Under the pieces are notes generated by a model. That model was not told where the DNA came from and ran no database searches. It saw only the letters and a program-made list of their open reading frames with translations. Made by a program: the position numbers and the translations under genes. From JAQBVV01 sp965249205 (GTDB taxonomy: Bacteria > Acidobacteriota > Vicinamibacteria > Vicinamibacterales > UBA2999), in contig CBDFLL010000003.1 in the NCBI GenBank assembly GCA_965249205.1, positions 1 through 64,000 on the forward strand: 64,000 nucleotides of DNA, in the 5' to 3' direction. Positions 35,943 to 47,171 of this stretch are shown here, piece by piece (the stretch's first letter is position 1; every line of letters begins with the position of its first letter).

Positions 35943-36366
35943 GCGGGTCCTTGTCCCAGCTGGCTGTCGTTGTCGTGGGAATCGCCAATCTGGCCGCCGA
36001 CGGCGTGGCGATGGGTCTGGGGAACCTGCTCGCGATTCGCGCGCACGGAAGCGCGCTCGCGGCAGATGGCCGGCCCGAGGAGGAGACCTACCCCTGGAAA
36101 CATGGGTTGGCCACGCTCGTCTTTTTTGTCCTGGCTGGCACGGTGCCGCTTTTGCGCTACATGATGCCGGTCCAGGAGGGCCGGCGGCTGTCCTGGTCGG
36201 TACTACTGACGATGGCGCCGCTCTTTGGTGTCGGTGTCGCTCGTGCAGCGGTGACGCGTGACCGCTGGTGGCGGACCGATCAGAGATGCTGCTGCTCGGC
36301 GGAGTGGTCGCCGTCGCGGCCTACGGGGCTGGCGCGCTTGTTGCCGCAGTCGCCGAGGGCATCTGA
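35943..36366 (+). pseudogene. VIT/CCC1-like transporter fragment
   Basis: The frame fused to the Usp remnant reads LAVVVVGIANLAADGVAMGLGN, the pattern of the first helices of VIT1/CCC1-family metal transporters, then two more membrane segments (LATLVFFVLAGTVPLLRYMM, WSVLLTMAPLFGVGVARAAV). After DRWW a frameshift precedes the last helix SEMLLLGGVVAVAAYGAGAL, which ends at TGA 36364. The N terminus is missing. Its tail overlaps by 46 bp the 3' end of the exporter adaptor gene on the other strand. Confidence 0.55.
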
Positions 36367-37565
36367 GCAGTTCCCTCCCGAGTACTGACCTGCGCGCCGT
36401 CGGCCAGTGTGTCGGGTGGGTGCACCACGACCTGATCGCCGGGTTGCAGACCCTCCCGGACCTCGGCCGTTTGGCTATTTCGGTGGTCGATGGTGACGGT
36501 CGTCAGCCGCGCCGATGCGCCGTCGGTCACGTACACCGCCCAGGCATCCCCTTGACGGAACAGCGCACTGGTCGGGACCTGCACGACGTCGTCCGCCTCC
36601 CAGACAACAATCCGTACTTCGGCGCGGTAGCCGTCACCGAGCAGCGCCGACGCCGTGGCAGGGTCGTCGAAATCCATCAGCACGTTGACGCGCTGCTCTT
36701 CCACGCCCAGCGCCGACATCTTCATGAAGCCAGACGGCTCGACGCGGCGCACGGTGGCCGTCAGCGTCTGATCGCCACCCCATTGCTCAAGCCGGGCGGT
36801 CGAGCCGAGCCTAACCCGAACCGCGTCGGTCGACAGGAGGTCCGACACGACCTCCAAATCCCCTGGGTCGCCGATTTCGACCAGGGGCTCACCTGCCGGC
36901 ACGAACGCCGCGCTCTCGCGCAGACGCCGCAGCACCATGCCGTCAACTGGCGCCAGCACGCTCAACACGCGGTCGCCGGTGTCGACGCTGTTGGGCCCCA
37001 CACGCGCCTCCGCCCGTTGTAGTTCCGCAGCCGCCGTGGCGACCGCGAATGTCGCGGCTCGAGCGGCCTCCTCTGCCGCCAGCACCGCCGATTCCCTGAG
37101 GTCAACAGCCTGTCGTGTGGTCAGGTCGGCGCCGGCGAGCTCCTGCTCGCGTGTCAGTTCGCGCCTGGCAAGTTCCAGCGCCGTGGTCGCGCGCTGCTCG
37201 TCCGCGCGAGCGCGGCCAAGTGACGACGCGGCAGACTCCCTGGCGGCTTCCGCTTCAGCGCGCGTGCGCGCATCAAGCAGGGGCGGCGCTTCGGCCTGAA
37301 CGCGCGCCACAACGGTCTGTTGCCGCGTCACAGCGTCACCCGGTTCGAGCTCGATCCGCTGCAGCCTGCCTGCGACGGGCGACGACACGACAAATCGTCG
37401 GCGGATGCGCGTTTCGCCCTCATCGTCGATCGTGACGGTCATCGGCCCACGGACGACCGGCGCGACGTCCACCTCGACGGGGACCGGGCGCAGCGCCACA
37501 AAGAACAGGGCACCCACGGCCCCGAGTCCAACAACCCACCAGGCGATCGCTGACCAGCCTCGCAT
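36321..37565 (-). CDS. HlyD-family periplasmic adaptor of an ABC exporter
   Basis: 414 residues with one N-terminal membrane anchor (about residues 6-24). Next come a lipoyl-like half motif (VVSSPVAGRLQRIELEPGDAV), a long Ala/Arg/Glu-rich coiled-coil hairpin (about 95-185), the second half motif (VLAPVDGMVLRRLRESAAFVPAGEPLVEIGD), a beta barrel and a membrane-proximal domain. This is the layout of MacA/HlyD adaptors, which link an inner-membrane ABC permease to an outer-membrane channel. It is the last gene of an ATPase-permease-adaptor operon (gap 6 bp). Confidence 0.9.
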   Translation of the reverse strand: MRGWSAIAWWVVGLGAVGALFFVALRPVPVEVDVAPVVRGPMTVTIDDEGETRIRRRFVVSSPVAGRLQRIELEPGDAVTRQQTVVARVQAEAPPLLDARTRAEAEAARESAASSLGRARADEQRATTALELARRELTREQELAGADLTTRQAVDLRESAVLAAEEAARAATFAVATAAAELQRAEARVGPNSVDTGDRVLSVLAPVDGMVLRRLRESAAFVPAGEPLVEIGDPGDLEVVSDLLSTDAVRVRLGSTARLEQWGGDQTLTATVRRVEPSGFMKMSALGVEEQRVNVLMDFDDPATASALLGDGYRAEVRIVVWEADDVVQVPTSALFRQGDAWAVYVTDGASARLTTVTIDHRNSQTAEVREGLQPGDQVVVHPPDTLADGAQVSTREGTAQMPSATAATSAPAP

Positions 37566-37571
37566 GTATCC

Positions 37572-39946
37572 TCACTCCCGTGTTTTGAGCACGGCCACCA
37601 GGTCCAGTTGATCGAGCCTTCGGCGTACGATGAGCCCTGACAACGCTGCCGCGGTGGCAATGACGATCCAACCCCACGCAATCGTACTTGTCTGCACGAC
37701 GAGCGGAATGCGGTACACCTCGCTGGTAAAGCTTTCCAGAATCAGCCGGCTCAGGCCGTACCCGACCAGTGATCCTGCTGGCAGTGACACGGCTGTGACG
37801 ACGGCCAACTCGCCGAGCAGAATCAGCGAAATCTCCTGGCGTGTAAAGCCGAGCACTCGAAGACTGGCGAGTTCTCGACTGCGTTCGGACAAGGAGATGC
37901 GGGCAGCGTTGTACACGACGCCACAGGCAATGATGCCGGCAAACACAACGTTAATCAGAATCTGCAGGTTGAGGTTTTCTGCCATTATCTCCCGGAAACT
38001 TCGTCGCATGGCCTCGGTCAGCGCCACGCCAGCGACGGCAGGGACCAACTTGAGCCGCGCGTGCAGGTCGGTCAGCTGCGCCTGGTCGACCTGCAGGTAC
38101 GCTCCCGACAACGCGCCCCCCTCTCGCATCAGCCGGTGCAGGTTGTCGATGTCCATGTACGCCTGGAGGCCCAGGTTATCCTCGATCAGTGCCGCAACAC
38201 GTTCGACCACGACGGGCCGGGCACCCTCGAGCACCTCAACAGTGATCGCATCTCCTGTAGTTACATCAAGCACCTCCGCGAGGATGGACGAGACGAGCAA
38301 CCCCTCAGGGGGCATCGGATGGGGACGGCCTGCCTGATCGACGACGCGGTTCAGCGTCGTCGCTTCGGGGAGACCGGTGATGGCCAGTGTACGTTCGCGG
38401 TGGCCGGCACGGAGGCGCACAGGTACCGTGCGCCCAGGCTCGACCCTCATCACACCTGGGAGGTGCTGCAGGTCGTGCAGGGCGCTCGCCGACCGCGGTT
38501 CGACGAACGTGACCGTCACGTCCTGCCGCATGCGCTCCTGGAATTCAGTGTCGATGAGGGCATTCATCGCGTCGATGAAGACGAAGCCGACAAACAGGAC
38601 AGCGCCAGCGAGTGCGATGCCTACAATCGAGGCCGCGGTGCGTGCCGGTTGCCGCTCCAGGGTGCGCAGCACCATGCGCGCGGTGGGTCGCAGTCGTCGG
38701 CTCAATCCCATGCGTTCGAGGACGCTGCGCCTGTATCGCGCGGGCGCTTCTGGTCGCATTGCTTCCGCTGGGGGGATGCGCACCGCGCGCACGACTGCGG
38801 ATCGCGCCCCCAATACCGCAGCGATCAGGCTGATGAGCAGCGCGCCCCCCACCACGGGGAGTGACAACTGATAGGACAACGCCGGAAACCGGAAGTACTG
38901 GTTGTACAGCCCGATCATGCCCGAGCCGAGCCAGGCCCCGGCCGCGACGCCGGCGATACCTCCCGCGAGGGCGATCGCCATCGCCCACTTGAGGTAGTGC
39001 CATGCCAGTTGGCGGTTGGCGTAGCCCAGTGCCTTGAGTGCCGCGACTTGCGGGCGTTGCAGCGCCAGTGCACGGGCCAGCGCGATATTGAGAATGAACG
39101 CCGCGACGCCAAGAAAGATCGCCGGTACGAAAAAGCCGAACGTCTGCAGTTGCGTGAGTTCGTTGGCAATTGTCCACGCGGAGAACTGCTGTGCGCGGGG
39201 GACGGCGCCCAGTCCGCCGTACGGTGTGAGGAGTTGATCGACACGGTCGATGACCTCGGGCTCACGAGCGCCCGGCGCCAGCGCCAGTGACACCTGATTG
39301 AAACCGCCCTCCATGTCGTACGCGGCGGCGAGAGCACGGCGTTCCATCCAGAACACGCCATAGCGACGATCATCGGGAATCATCTCACCCGGTGGAATCG
39401 AATAGATGAACTCGGGCGACAGCGCGATGCCGACGATGCGCAACTGCCGTCGTCGCCCGTTGATGATCGCGGCCAGTTCCGAGCCCGGCTCAAGACCGTG
39501 CGCCGTGCAGAAGGCTTCACTCGCCAGGACCTCTTCGCTTCGCCCAGGCTCTGGCCATCGTCCGCTCCGAAGAAAGACATCGTTGAGTGCGGGCCGGGCG
39601 TTCACCGGCACCGAGACGAGCAGACCCGCCGCGGGCTCTTCCATGCCTGGCACGTCGAGCGTGACGCCGACAACCACGCGCGTGTCAGCGACCTCGACGC
39701 CCTCGATGGCACGGATGCGATCGGTCAACCGTTCCGGCGCCCGCTTCAACGAGGCAAACACGTCGGCGAATCGCTGATCGTTGTAGTACGCCGTGAGCGT
39801 GCGTTGCAATGAATCGAAGTTCGACAGATAGGCGACGTACATCGCCACACCAGCCGCCATCACCATCGCAATGGCCACTGCCTGGCTTCGCATGTGCCAG
39901 AGATCGCGCAGGAGCTTTCGGTTAAGCGCCGACATCGGGAGCCGCG

Positions 39947-39953
<7 letters not shown>
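37572..39953 (-). CDS. ABC transporter permease with two FtsX domains
   Basis: 793 residues. N-terminal helix (VAIAMVMAAGVAMYVAYLS), a large periplasmic MacB-PCD-like domain, three helices forming the first FtsX domain (about residues 260-390), a second periplasmic domain and a second FtsX set at the C terminus (INVVFAGIIACGVVYNAARI, LILLGELAVVTAVSLPAGSL). Its start overlaps the upstream ATPase gene by 7 bp. Such permeases extract or export lipids, lipoproteins or peptides with an adaptor such as the next gene. Confidence 0.9.
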
Positions 39954-40666
<713 letters not shown>

Positions 40667-40835
40667 CCTATCAGTCTACTGCCACGCTACGCGGGCCCGT
40701 GCGGCGTGGGCAGGGGTGTTGGGGGGAACACGTCAGATGCACCGGCGTCGCGAGTCACGGTGTACTCGTGGCATCGGGTGTATAAAGGACAGAGGACCGC
40801 TCAGCGGGCGGTCGGAGGGTCCTTTGGAGGTTCGC

Positions 40836-41258
40836 ATGCGAAATCAGCGAGTTGTGCTCCTCGGCCTCGTCGCGCTGCTGACGCTGCCCGCGACGGGCGC
40901 TGGTGGCCAGGATGTGCCCGACAGCCCTGCAGCAGCCGCGTCGAAAGTCGGCGCCGTCCTGTCGGCGTTGTACGAGGAGTACAGATCCCACCAACATCTG
41001 GGCGACGGAACCGTCTTCGCGACGGAAAGTCCCATAGTTCGTATCGTCGAAGATCGGATCGTGATCGATGCAGTCGCTTCGGGCGAGACCGACGCACTGC
41101 GCAAGGACCTGGAGGCGCTGGGGATGCAGAAAATCGCCAGTTTCGGGCGCATGGTGTCCGGCCAACTGCCTATCCGGGCCATCGGGGACGTCAACGCGCT
41201 GGAGACGCTCCAGTTCGCCCGCCCGGCTGGTGCGGCAAAAGGGGAGACCGTCGACTAA
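40836..41258 (+). CDS. Exported stand-alone protease-prodomain-like protein
   Basis: 140 residues. ATG 40836 behind TGGAGG opens a signal peptide ending near GAGG. The mature part (VIDAVASG, LRKDLEALGM, VSGQLPI, LETLQFARPA) is clearly homologous to residues about 70-140 of the protease encoded 170 bp downstream, that is to its N-terminal prodomain, but it has no catalytic domain. It may be a free inhibitor or chaperone of that protease. The codon pattern and signal indicate a real gene. Confidence 0.75.
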   Translation: MRNQRVVLLGLVALLTLPATGAGGQDVPDSPAAAASKVGAVLSALYEEYRSHQHLGDGTVFATESPIVRIVEDRIVIDAVASGETDALRKDLEALGMQKIASFGRMVSGQLPIRAIGDVNALETLQFARPAGAAKGETVD

Positions 41259-41428
41259 CGGCCGGGAGTCGAGCCTTTGGAATCTCCTCGCGCTGTGTTA
41301 CTTTGTACTTCCCCCCCGGTCTCTCTAATTTACTGAGATCGACCTGATCGACGCGCATTGGTTCGACTTTTGATGCGCGACGGTAGAGGACATATGGGCA
41401 TAACCAACGCAACGATGGGTTGCCAACG

Positions 41429-43767
41429 ATGAGACGGTGTGCGCCGGTTCTGACGTTGGTGCTCATCCTGTCCGTCATCGGGGGCGGCATCGCGCTCGGC
41501 CAGGGCCGCGGACGCTCAAGCAGTAAGGCCAGGCACAAGGGCGGCAAGGCGCTCTCCGCGCTTCAGACAGAGCATGCTGCCCAGAAGGCCAGGGGCCGGT
41601 CGACGCAAAACTTCACCTCACGAAATCCGCTGCTGGGCCGCGTCGGGGATTGGGTGGTCATCGACGCGGTAGCATCAGGTTCTCCGTACGCCTTGCGGGA
41701 CACGCTCGAGGCTCTCGGGATGCGGGACGTCTCCCAGGTTGGCAACGTGGTCTCCGGCAGGCTCCCTATCGAGTCGATCGACGCGCTGGAGGACGTGCAC
41801 GATTTGCAATTTGCCAGACCCAGCTACGCAATGGTGAACGCCGGCTCTGTCGACAGCCAAGGCGATGCGGCGATGCGCGCCGACGACGCCCGAGCGCTGT
41901 TCGGCTTCGATGGCACTGGCATCACCGTGGGCACACTGTCGGACAGCTTCGATCGTTTTTCCGGCGCGGCCGGCAATGTCGCCAGCGGTGACCTGCCAGC
42001 GGGGATCGTCGTGCTGGATGACCCCGTGTTAGGGACCGATGAAGGCCGGGCCATGATGCAACTCATCCACGACGTGGCGCCGGGAGCGGGTCAGGCGTTC
42101 CATACGGCGTTTGGGGGGCAGGCCGACTTCGCGCTGGGCATTCAGGAACTGGCGGGGTGCCCCGCCGGATCAGAACCTGGTTGCACGCCGGGAGGTGCCG
42201 CCGCCGATGTCATCGTCGATGACGTCATCTACTTTGCCGAGCCGATGTTTCAGGACGGCGTTATCGCGCAGGCCGTTGACCATGTCGTTGCCGCCGGCGT
42301 CAGTTACTTCTCGTCGGCGGGTAACTTCGGGCGGGATTCGTACGAGGCCGAGTTTCGTGTCGGGGCCTCTGGTCCCGGTGGGACGCTGCACGATTTCGAC
42401 CCGGGGCCTGGCATCGACACGTGCCAGGCCATCACGATTCCGTCGGGCGTCACGTTTTTTCTTTTCAGTGGGCCGAGCCCTATTTCTCGGCGGGTGGCGT
42501 CGGTTCTGCCAGTGACCTGGACATCCGGTTGTTCTTCGCAGGGTGCAACACCTTCACGGGGCTGGGGGGCGTGGAGGCGAACGTCGGCAACGATCCGGTC
42601 GAGGTCTTCGGTGTCCGCAACTTTGGGGCACCCTTCACGGTCGGACTTCAGATCAGCCATTCAGCGGGACCGTTTCCCCGGGAGCTGAAGTATGTGGCGT
42701 TTTCCAGTTCGGCCTTTTCCATCGATGAGTTCGACACTGCCAGTGGCACCATTTTCGGTCATGCAAACGCCGCCGGGGCCGAGGCGGTAGGGGCGGCGTA
42801 CTTCGGCTTCACGCCTGAGTTCGGTGTCTCACCTCCGGTCGTTGAGTGGTTTTCGTCAGCCGGATCTACGCCGATCTTTTTCGACGCGAGCGGCGTCCCA
42901 CTTCCGACGCCAGCGGTCCGCGCCAAGCCTGGAATTGTCGCACCCGATGGGGTGAGCTCGACGTTTCCGGGGCTCTTCTTTGGCACCTCTGCCGCCGCTC
43001 CGCACGCGGCCGGCGTGGCCGCACTCATTTTGGAGGCTGCGGGACCCCTGCCGCCTGCCGACGTGTATGCAGCCTTGGAGGGCACGGCGATCGATATGGA
43101 CGATCCGGCAACGGCAGGCTTCGACGTCGGTTTCGACTATGGCACCGGATTCGGTCTGGTCGATGCGGTCCTGGCGGTCGACGAGGTTGTGGCGCCGGTC
43201 CTGACGATCACCAAGAGCGTGGACAGGATGACGGCGTCCCCTGGGGACACGTTGGTCTACACGCTCACGTACCGGAACACTGGAAACGGGCGCGCGACCG
43301 GCGTGACCGTGAGCGATGTGGTGCCCGCCCACACAACGTTCGTGTCGGCGAGCGGGGGCTGGACGCTGGCGACGGACACGGTGAGTTGAGCGATAGGGGA
43401 CGTGCCGGTCGGGGTGACCGAGAGCGTGACCTTGACGCTGTCGATCACCGATGGCAAGGTCTGCAAGAGCCTCAAGTGTCCGGCGCGGGTGAAGAAAATC
43501 AAGAGCGGCAAGAGCGGCAAGAGCGGCAAGCCTGGCGCTGTGGACTGTGTGAGCGAGGTCACCAACAGCGGGTCGATTCAAAGCCCCGACGCGCCGACGT
43601 CCGTGCGCAGTAATACGGCGGTGACCCAGGTGGTGAAAGCGCCGCACATGAAGAGCGCCAAGGGGCGGAGCACAAAGAGTGCGAAAAGCGAAAAGAGCGA
43701 AAAAAGCAGAAAAGGAGGAAAGAGCGGCAAAGGAGGAAAGAGCGGAAAGGGTGGGAAGGCGCGGTAG
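41429..43767 (+). pseudogene. Broken exported subtilase-like serine protease
   Basis: ATG 41429 starts a signal peptide, then a prodomain and an S8-type domain: TGITVGTLSDSFD (Asp), VIVDDVIYFAEPMFQD, YFSSAGNFG (oxyanion Asn) and FFGTSAAAPHAAGVAALIL (Ser). Where classical subtilisins have HGTxVA this one reads DEGRAMMQLIHDVAPGA. One T is missing in a T run near 42460, shifting the frame, and TGA at 43387-43389 replaces a Trp codon in a C-terminal DUF11-like repeat. The tail is Lys/Ser/Gly-rich. Full length would be about 780 residues. Confidence 0.75.
43500..43765 (+). repeat. Lys-Ser-Gly coding repeats in the protease tail
   Basis: Nine-base units AAGAGCGGC occur three times near 43503-43530. 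Related AAAGAGCGGAAAAGGAGG units recur near 43700-43765, giving a KSGK/KGGK-rich basic C terminus. Slippage in such repeats may change tail length. Confidence 0.6.
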
Positions 43768-43815
43768 ATCGGGGCCCGCACGGGTTCAAGGTCTTCGCGA
43801 GGGCACTGCGCTCCG

Positions 43816-44304
43816 TTAGAGCAGATGTCCCACCCATCGACCGGCGAGCATCACCCCAACCCAGAGAGTCAGCGAGGCCGCTCCGGCCAGCCTCGCCGCC
43901 AGAGGCGCTGACTCGGACTGGTCCCAGGCACCCACGGTCCGGAGCGTCCGGAGGTGGAAGATTGCGATGTTGATCCCCGCCATGAGCAGCAGCGCGAGTT
44001 TGATCTGAAACGCCGCGTTGTCCACGTACCAATCAGCGCGGGTGATGAACAGACCCACGCCGGTCGTGACAGACACGAGAAAAGCGCCAACCGACCACGG
44101 AACGAGTTCCCCGACCAGGCGACTCACGCGGTAACGCCGTCCGGCGAGTCCGAGCAAGCGCAGGTCAACCGTCAGGATGGCGCCAAAGACGAGGGTCGCT
44201 GCCAGCACGTGGACCGATTCCAGAAGGGGAAACCACCAGGTTCCTCCGATGTACATTGCCAAGGGCCGTTCCGCGACCCACAGCCACAACGCCTCGGATG
44301 CCAT
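43816..44304 (-). CDS. DUF6644 membrane protein
   Basis: 162 residues from ATG 44304 (MASEALWLWVAERPLAMYIG). Four hydrophobic segments with the DUF6644 pattern: FPLLESVHVLAATLVFGAIL with a conserved His, DLRLLGLAGRR, a membrane-embedded Trp/Pro segment, QIKLALLLMAGINIAIFH with another His, and WVGVMLAGRWVGHLL at the end. The paired histidines suggest a haem-b-binding bundle, but this is not established. It is a paralogue of the gene 16 bp upstream. Confidence 0.75.
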   Translation of the reverse strand: MASEALWLWVAERPLAMYIGGTWWFPLLESVHVLAATLVFGAILTVDLRLLGLAGRRYRVSRLVGELVPWSVGAFLVSVTTGVGLFITRADWYVDNAAFQIKLALLLMAGINIAIFHLRTLRTVGAWDQSESAPLAARLAGAASLTLWVGVMLAGRWVGHLL

Positions 44305-44320
44305 GTTCTGCGTCAGGTAC

Positions 44321-44833
44321 TCAGGGAAACAGGTACTCGGCGTAGGCGATCCAGCGCCCGGCCAGCACAATCGTCACCCAGAGCAGCAGCGAGACGCTCG
44401 CGATGACCCTCGCGCGTCGCCGTCGAGCCGGTGAGACGTCCCAGTAGTTGTCTTCGCGTGTGTTGAGTCGAGCGAATACCCCAGCGATGACGACCGCGGG
44501 AATGATCATGGAGAGCTTGATGGCCAGCACGGGGTTGTGCAGATAGCGGTTGGGCATAGCGATCACGAACGGCGATCCAGACAGCAATAGCAGCAGCAAG
44601 GCCCCCCAGGTCCAGGGCATGAGCCGACGGATCATTTCCGAGAGCTGCTGACTTGGTACCACCCAACCCAGAACGCGCAGGTTGATGAAGACGACTGACG
44701 CCATCAGGGCTGTGACGCTCAGGATGTGGATCGTTTGCACGATGGGCGCGACGCCGCGCACGGTATGCAGTGTCTGAAAGATGGTCTGGCTGAGCGTGGT
44801 CCCGGCGATGGCTCGGGCGATGTCCGTGATCAC
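44321..44833 (-). CDS. DUF6644 membrane protein, paralogue
   Basis: About 170 residues if started at GTG 44833 (VITDIARAIAGTT); the open frame reaches back to an ATG at 44899 but that extension is not membrane-protein-like. It shares IVQTIHILSVTALMASVVFI, INLRVLGW, AIKLSMIIPAVVIAGVFA and WVTIVLAGRWIAYAEY with its neighbour, so the pair arose by duplication. It is probably translated with the next gene. A cytochrome c remnant is encoded divergently upstream, which would fit a former respiratory module. Confidence 0.7.
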   Translation of the reverse strand: MITDIARAIAGTTLSQTIFQTLHTVRGVAPIVQTIHILSVTALMASVVFINLRVLGWVVPSQQLSEMIRRLMPWTWGALLLLLLSGSPFVIAMPNRYLHNPVLAIKLSMIIPAVVIAGVFARLNTREDNYWDVSPARRRRARVIASVSLLLWVTIVLAGRWIAYAEYLFP

Positions 44834-44899
44834 GACGTCCACTGCGATCGTTCGCTCAGGAAAGGCCAACACCCGGGCCGGGCATCCGGATCTCCGCAA

Positions 44900-45201
44900 C
44901 CATCTATCAGAGCGTCGAAGGGCACGCGCGCCAAGGAGAAGTCATGTGGGGCAGTCCTGGAGTCATCCGGCTGTGCCAATCATAGTTGCAGAAGGCGCGA
45001 ACCTTGCTGGCCCCCACCGCAGACACGACGCGTGACGGCGAGACGTGTGACATCACCTGACTGTTCCAGCGCGGAAGGCTCTCGAGGATCAATCGCGACG
45101 GGGCGCGGTTCCGGGTCGAGAGGTTTCAATCTCCACGGGAGCAGGGGGCTCTTCAGAGAGCGTTTCGATCAGGTGGAAGAGCCCGGCCACTCACCGGACG
45201 G
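44900..45201. other. Gap upstream of the DUF6644 pair
   Basis: About 300 bp with no supported gene. It may hold the 5' part of the decayed cytochrome c gene, but no CxxCH-coding motif was found in any rightward frame. Confidence 0.4.
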
Positions 45202-45433
45202 ATGCCTCCAGATCTCACGCAGTACACGCGTCTCAACGGCAGCATGTTTCCCAGTGAACGTGTGTATCGCATCATCGACGGCCGCGATGTTCCAGGTCAT
45301 GGCGACCGTGAGATGCCCGTGTGGGGCGATGTGTTCAGGATGTTACCGGACCAGCTCGGGTCTCGGCGGCGTCAAAGCCCGGATCGATGCGGTGGTTCGG
45401 TACCTCGAAGGCATCCAGGAGCGCGGCGCGTAA
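45202..45433 (+). pseudogene. C-terminal remnant of a cytochrome c
   Basis: MPPDLTQYTRLNGSMFPSER, then YRIIDGRDVPGHGDREMPVW (with the Met haem ligand), matches the C-terminal half of class I cytochromes often found with sorbosone-dehydrogenase or oxidase modules. After GDVFR the frame is lost and KARIDAVVRYLEGIQERGA continues in another frame to TAA 45431-45433. The haem-binding N-terminal half is absent. Confidence 0.55.
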
Positions 45434-45499
45434 GCAGTCCGTGGTGAAAGACCGGCCCGCGCGGTTCGACCGCCGGGCCTGTGGTACGCTGTCGGCCCG

Positions 45500-46156
45500 T
45501 TGTCAGCTACCGATCTCATTCCGCTCCTTTCCGGGCTTGCGGTCTTGTTGTGTTCCCTGACCGTGCACGAAGCGGCGCATGCCTGGGCGGCCGATCGTCT
45601 CGGTGATTCGACGGCTCGTATGCTCGGTCGCTTGTCCCTCAACCCGGCGGTGCACATCGACCCCATCGGCACCGTCGTATTTCCCCTTGTCGCGATGGTC
45701 AGCGGCCTGCCGCTCATCGGGTGGGCGAAACCGGTGCCGGTCAACACCGCGGCGCTACGCGAGAACTGGCGGCAGAAGTTCATGGTCGTGGCGGCTGCGG
45801 GGCCTGCCAGCAATCTGGTGCTGGCCGTGACCGCCGCGATACTGCTGCGCATGGTGACACCGGCCAGTGGCGGCGTTGGTGTCGGCTTCGAGGGCCAGGC
45901 TGAGCCGTCCAGCCTTGAGCCGATGCTGTACCTGGCGATTCGCCTCAATGTGCTGCTGGCGGTCTTCAACATGATACCAATACCGCCGCTCGATGGCGGC
46001 AATGTGCTGTCCGGGCTTCTGAGCGGCCCGATGGCTGACGCGTTCGATCGCGTCCGGCCCTACGGGTTTATGATTTTGTACGGGTTGATGTTTACCGGCG
46101 CGCTGTGGACGATTATTTCGCCTCCCGCCTCGTATCTGCTCTCATGGCTCCTGTGA
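45500..46156 (+). CDS. Site-2 protease family (M50) membrane protein
   Basis: 218 residues from TTG 45500. HEAAH at about residues 23-27 is the zinc-binding HExxH motif and NMIPIPPLDGG near residue 160 supplies the third ligand (Asp), the arrangement of short, PDZ-less S2P metalloproteases. Five or six membrane segments. Proteases of this group cut within membrane segments of regulators. It is 19 bp upstream of trpS, the usual neighbour in many genomes. Confidence 0.88.
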   Translation: MSATDLIPLLSGLAVLLCSLTVHEAAHAWAADRLGDSTARMLGRLSLNPAVHIDPIGTVVFPLVAMVSGLPLIGWAKPVPVNTAALRENWRQKFMVVAAAGPASNLVLAVTAAILLRMVTPASGGVGVGFEGQAEPSSLEPMLYLAIRLNVLLAVFNMIPIPPLDGGNVLSGLLSGPMADAFDRVRPYGFMILYGLMFTGALWTIISPPASYLLSWLL

Positions 46157-46175
46157 CCGTCGGACGACGATAGCG

Positions 46176-47171
46176 ATGACGACGCGACCGCGCGTGGTGA
46201 GTGGCATGCGACCGACCGGCCAGCTGCATCTCGGCCACTTCGTCGGTGCCTTGAAGAACTGGGCGGCGCTGCAAAAGGAGTACGACTGCTTCTATTTCGT
46301 CGCGGATTGGCACGCACTCACCAGCGACTACGCGAGTAGCGGAGGGATCGCCGGCTACGCACTTGAGAACGTCGCTGACTGGATTGCCGGGGGGGTCGAT
46401 CCCGATCGCAGCACGATCTTCGTCCAGTCGCTCGTACCAGAGCATGCCGAGTTGTATCTGTTGCTGTCGATGGTGATCCCGATTCCCTGGCTGGAACGCG
46501 TCCCGACATACAAGGAGCAGCAGGCGCAGCTGACTGAGAAGGACCTTTCGACGCTCGGCTTCCTCGGCTACCCGCTGCTACAGACCGCCGACGTCGCGAT
46601 GTACGACGGCCGGTTCGTCCCTGTCGGCGACGACCAGGTGCCGCATCTGGAGTTGTCGCGCGAGGTCGTGCGCCGCTTCAACCAGTTCTATGGCGATGTG
46701 CTGGTCGAGCCCCAGCCTCTGCTCACGCCCGTGCCCCGTCTGCCCGGCCTCGACAACCGGAAGATGAGCAAGAGCTACGGCAACACCATCGACCTGACCG
46801 ATAGCAGCGAGGCGGTCGTGAAAAAGGTGAAACAGATGTACACGGATCCCAAGCGGGTCCGGGCCGACATCCCAGGGACGGTTGAGGGGAACCCGGTCTT
46901 CATCTACCATGACGCCTTCAACCCGGACGTAGCGGAGGTGGACGACCTCAAGGCGCGGTACCGCACCGGTACGGTCGGTGACGTCGAGGTCAAGACCAAG
47001 CTCGCGCGGGCGATGAACGCCATGCTGGAGCCGATGCGCGAGCGCCGCCGTGAGGTCCTGGCCAAGCCAGAACGGGTCCGCGAGATCGCGGTGGAAGGCT
47101 CCCTGAAGGCGCGGGCCATCGCGCGGGTCACGATGGAGCGTGTTCGCGAGGCCGTGAAGCTGCGGTACTAG
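46176..47171 (+). CDS. trpS: Tryptophan--tRNA ligase
   Basis: 331 residues. Class I synthetase motifs: the HIGH-like GQLHLGHFVGAL near the N terminus and KMSKS at residues 196-200 (NRKMSKSYGNTI). Length and QTADVAMYDGRFVPVGDDQVPHL-type segments are standard for the bacterial enzyme, which charges tRNA-Trp. Intact. Its TAG stop (47169-47171) lies in the CTAG that flanks a MITE-like element. Confidence 0.96.
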   Translation: MTTRPRVVSGMRPTGQLHLGHFVGALKNWAALQKEYDCFYFVADWHALTSDYASSGGIAGYALENVADWIAGGVDPDRSTIFVQSLVPEHAELYLLLSMVIPIPWLERVPTYKEQQAQLTEKDLSTLGFLGYPLLQTADVAMYDGRFVPVGDDQVPHLELSREVVRRFNQFYGDVLVEPQPLLTPVPRLPGLDNRKMSKSYGNTIDLTDSSEAVVKKVKQMYTDPKRVRADIPGTVEGNPVFIYHDAFNPDVAEVDDLKARYRTGTVGDVEVKTKLARAMNAMLEPMRERRREVLAKPERVREIAVEGSLKARAIARVTMERVREAVKLRY

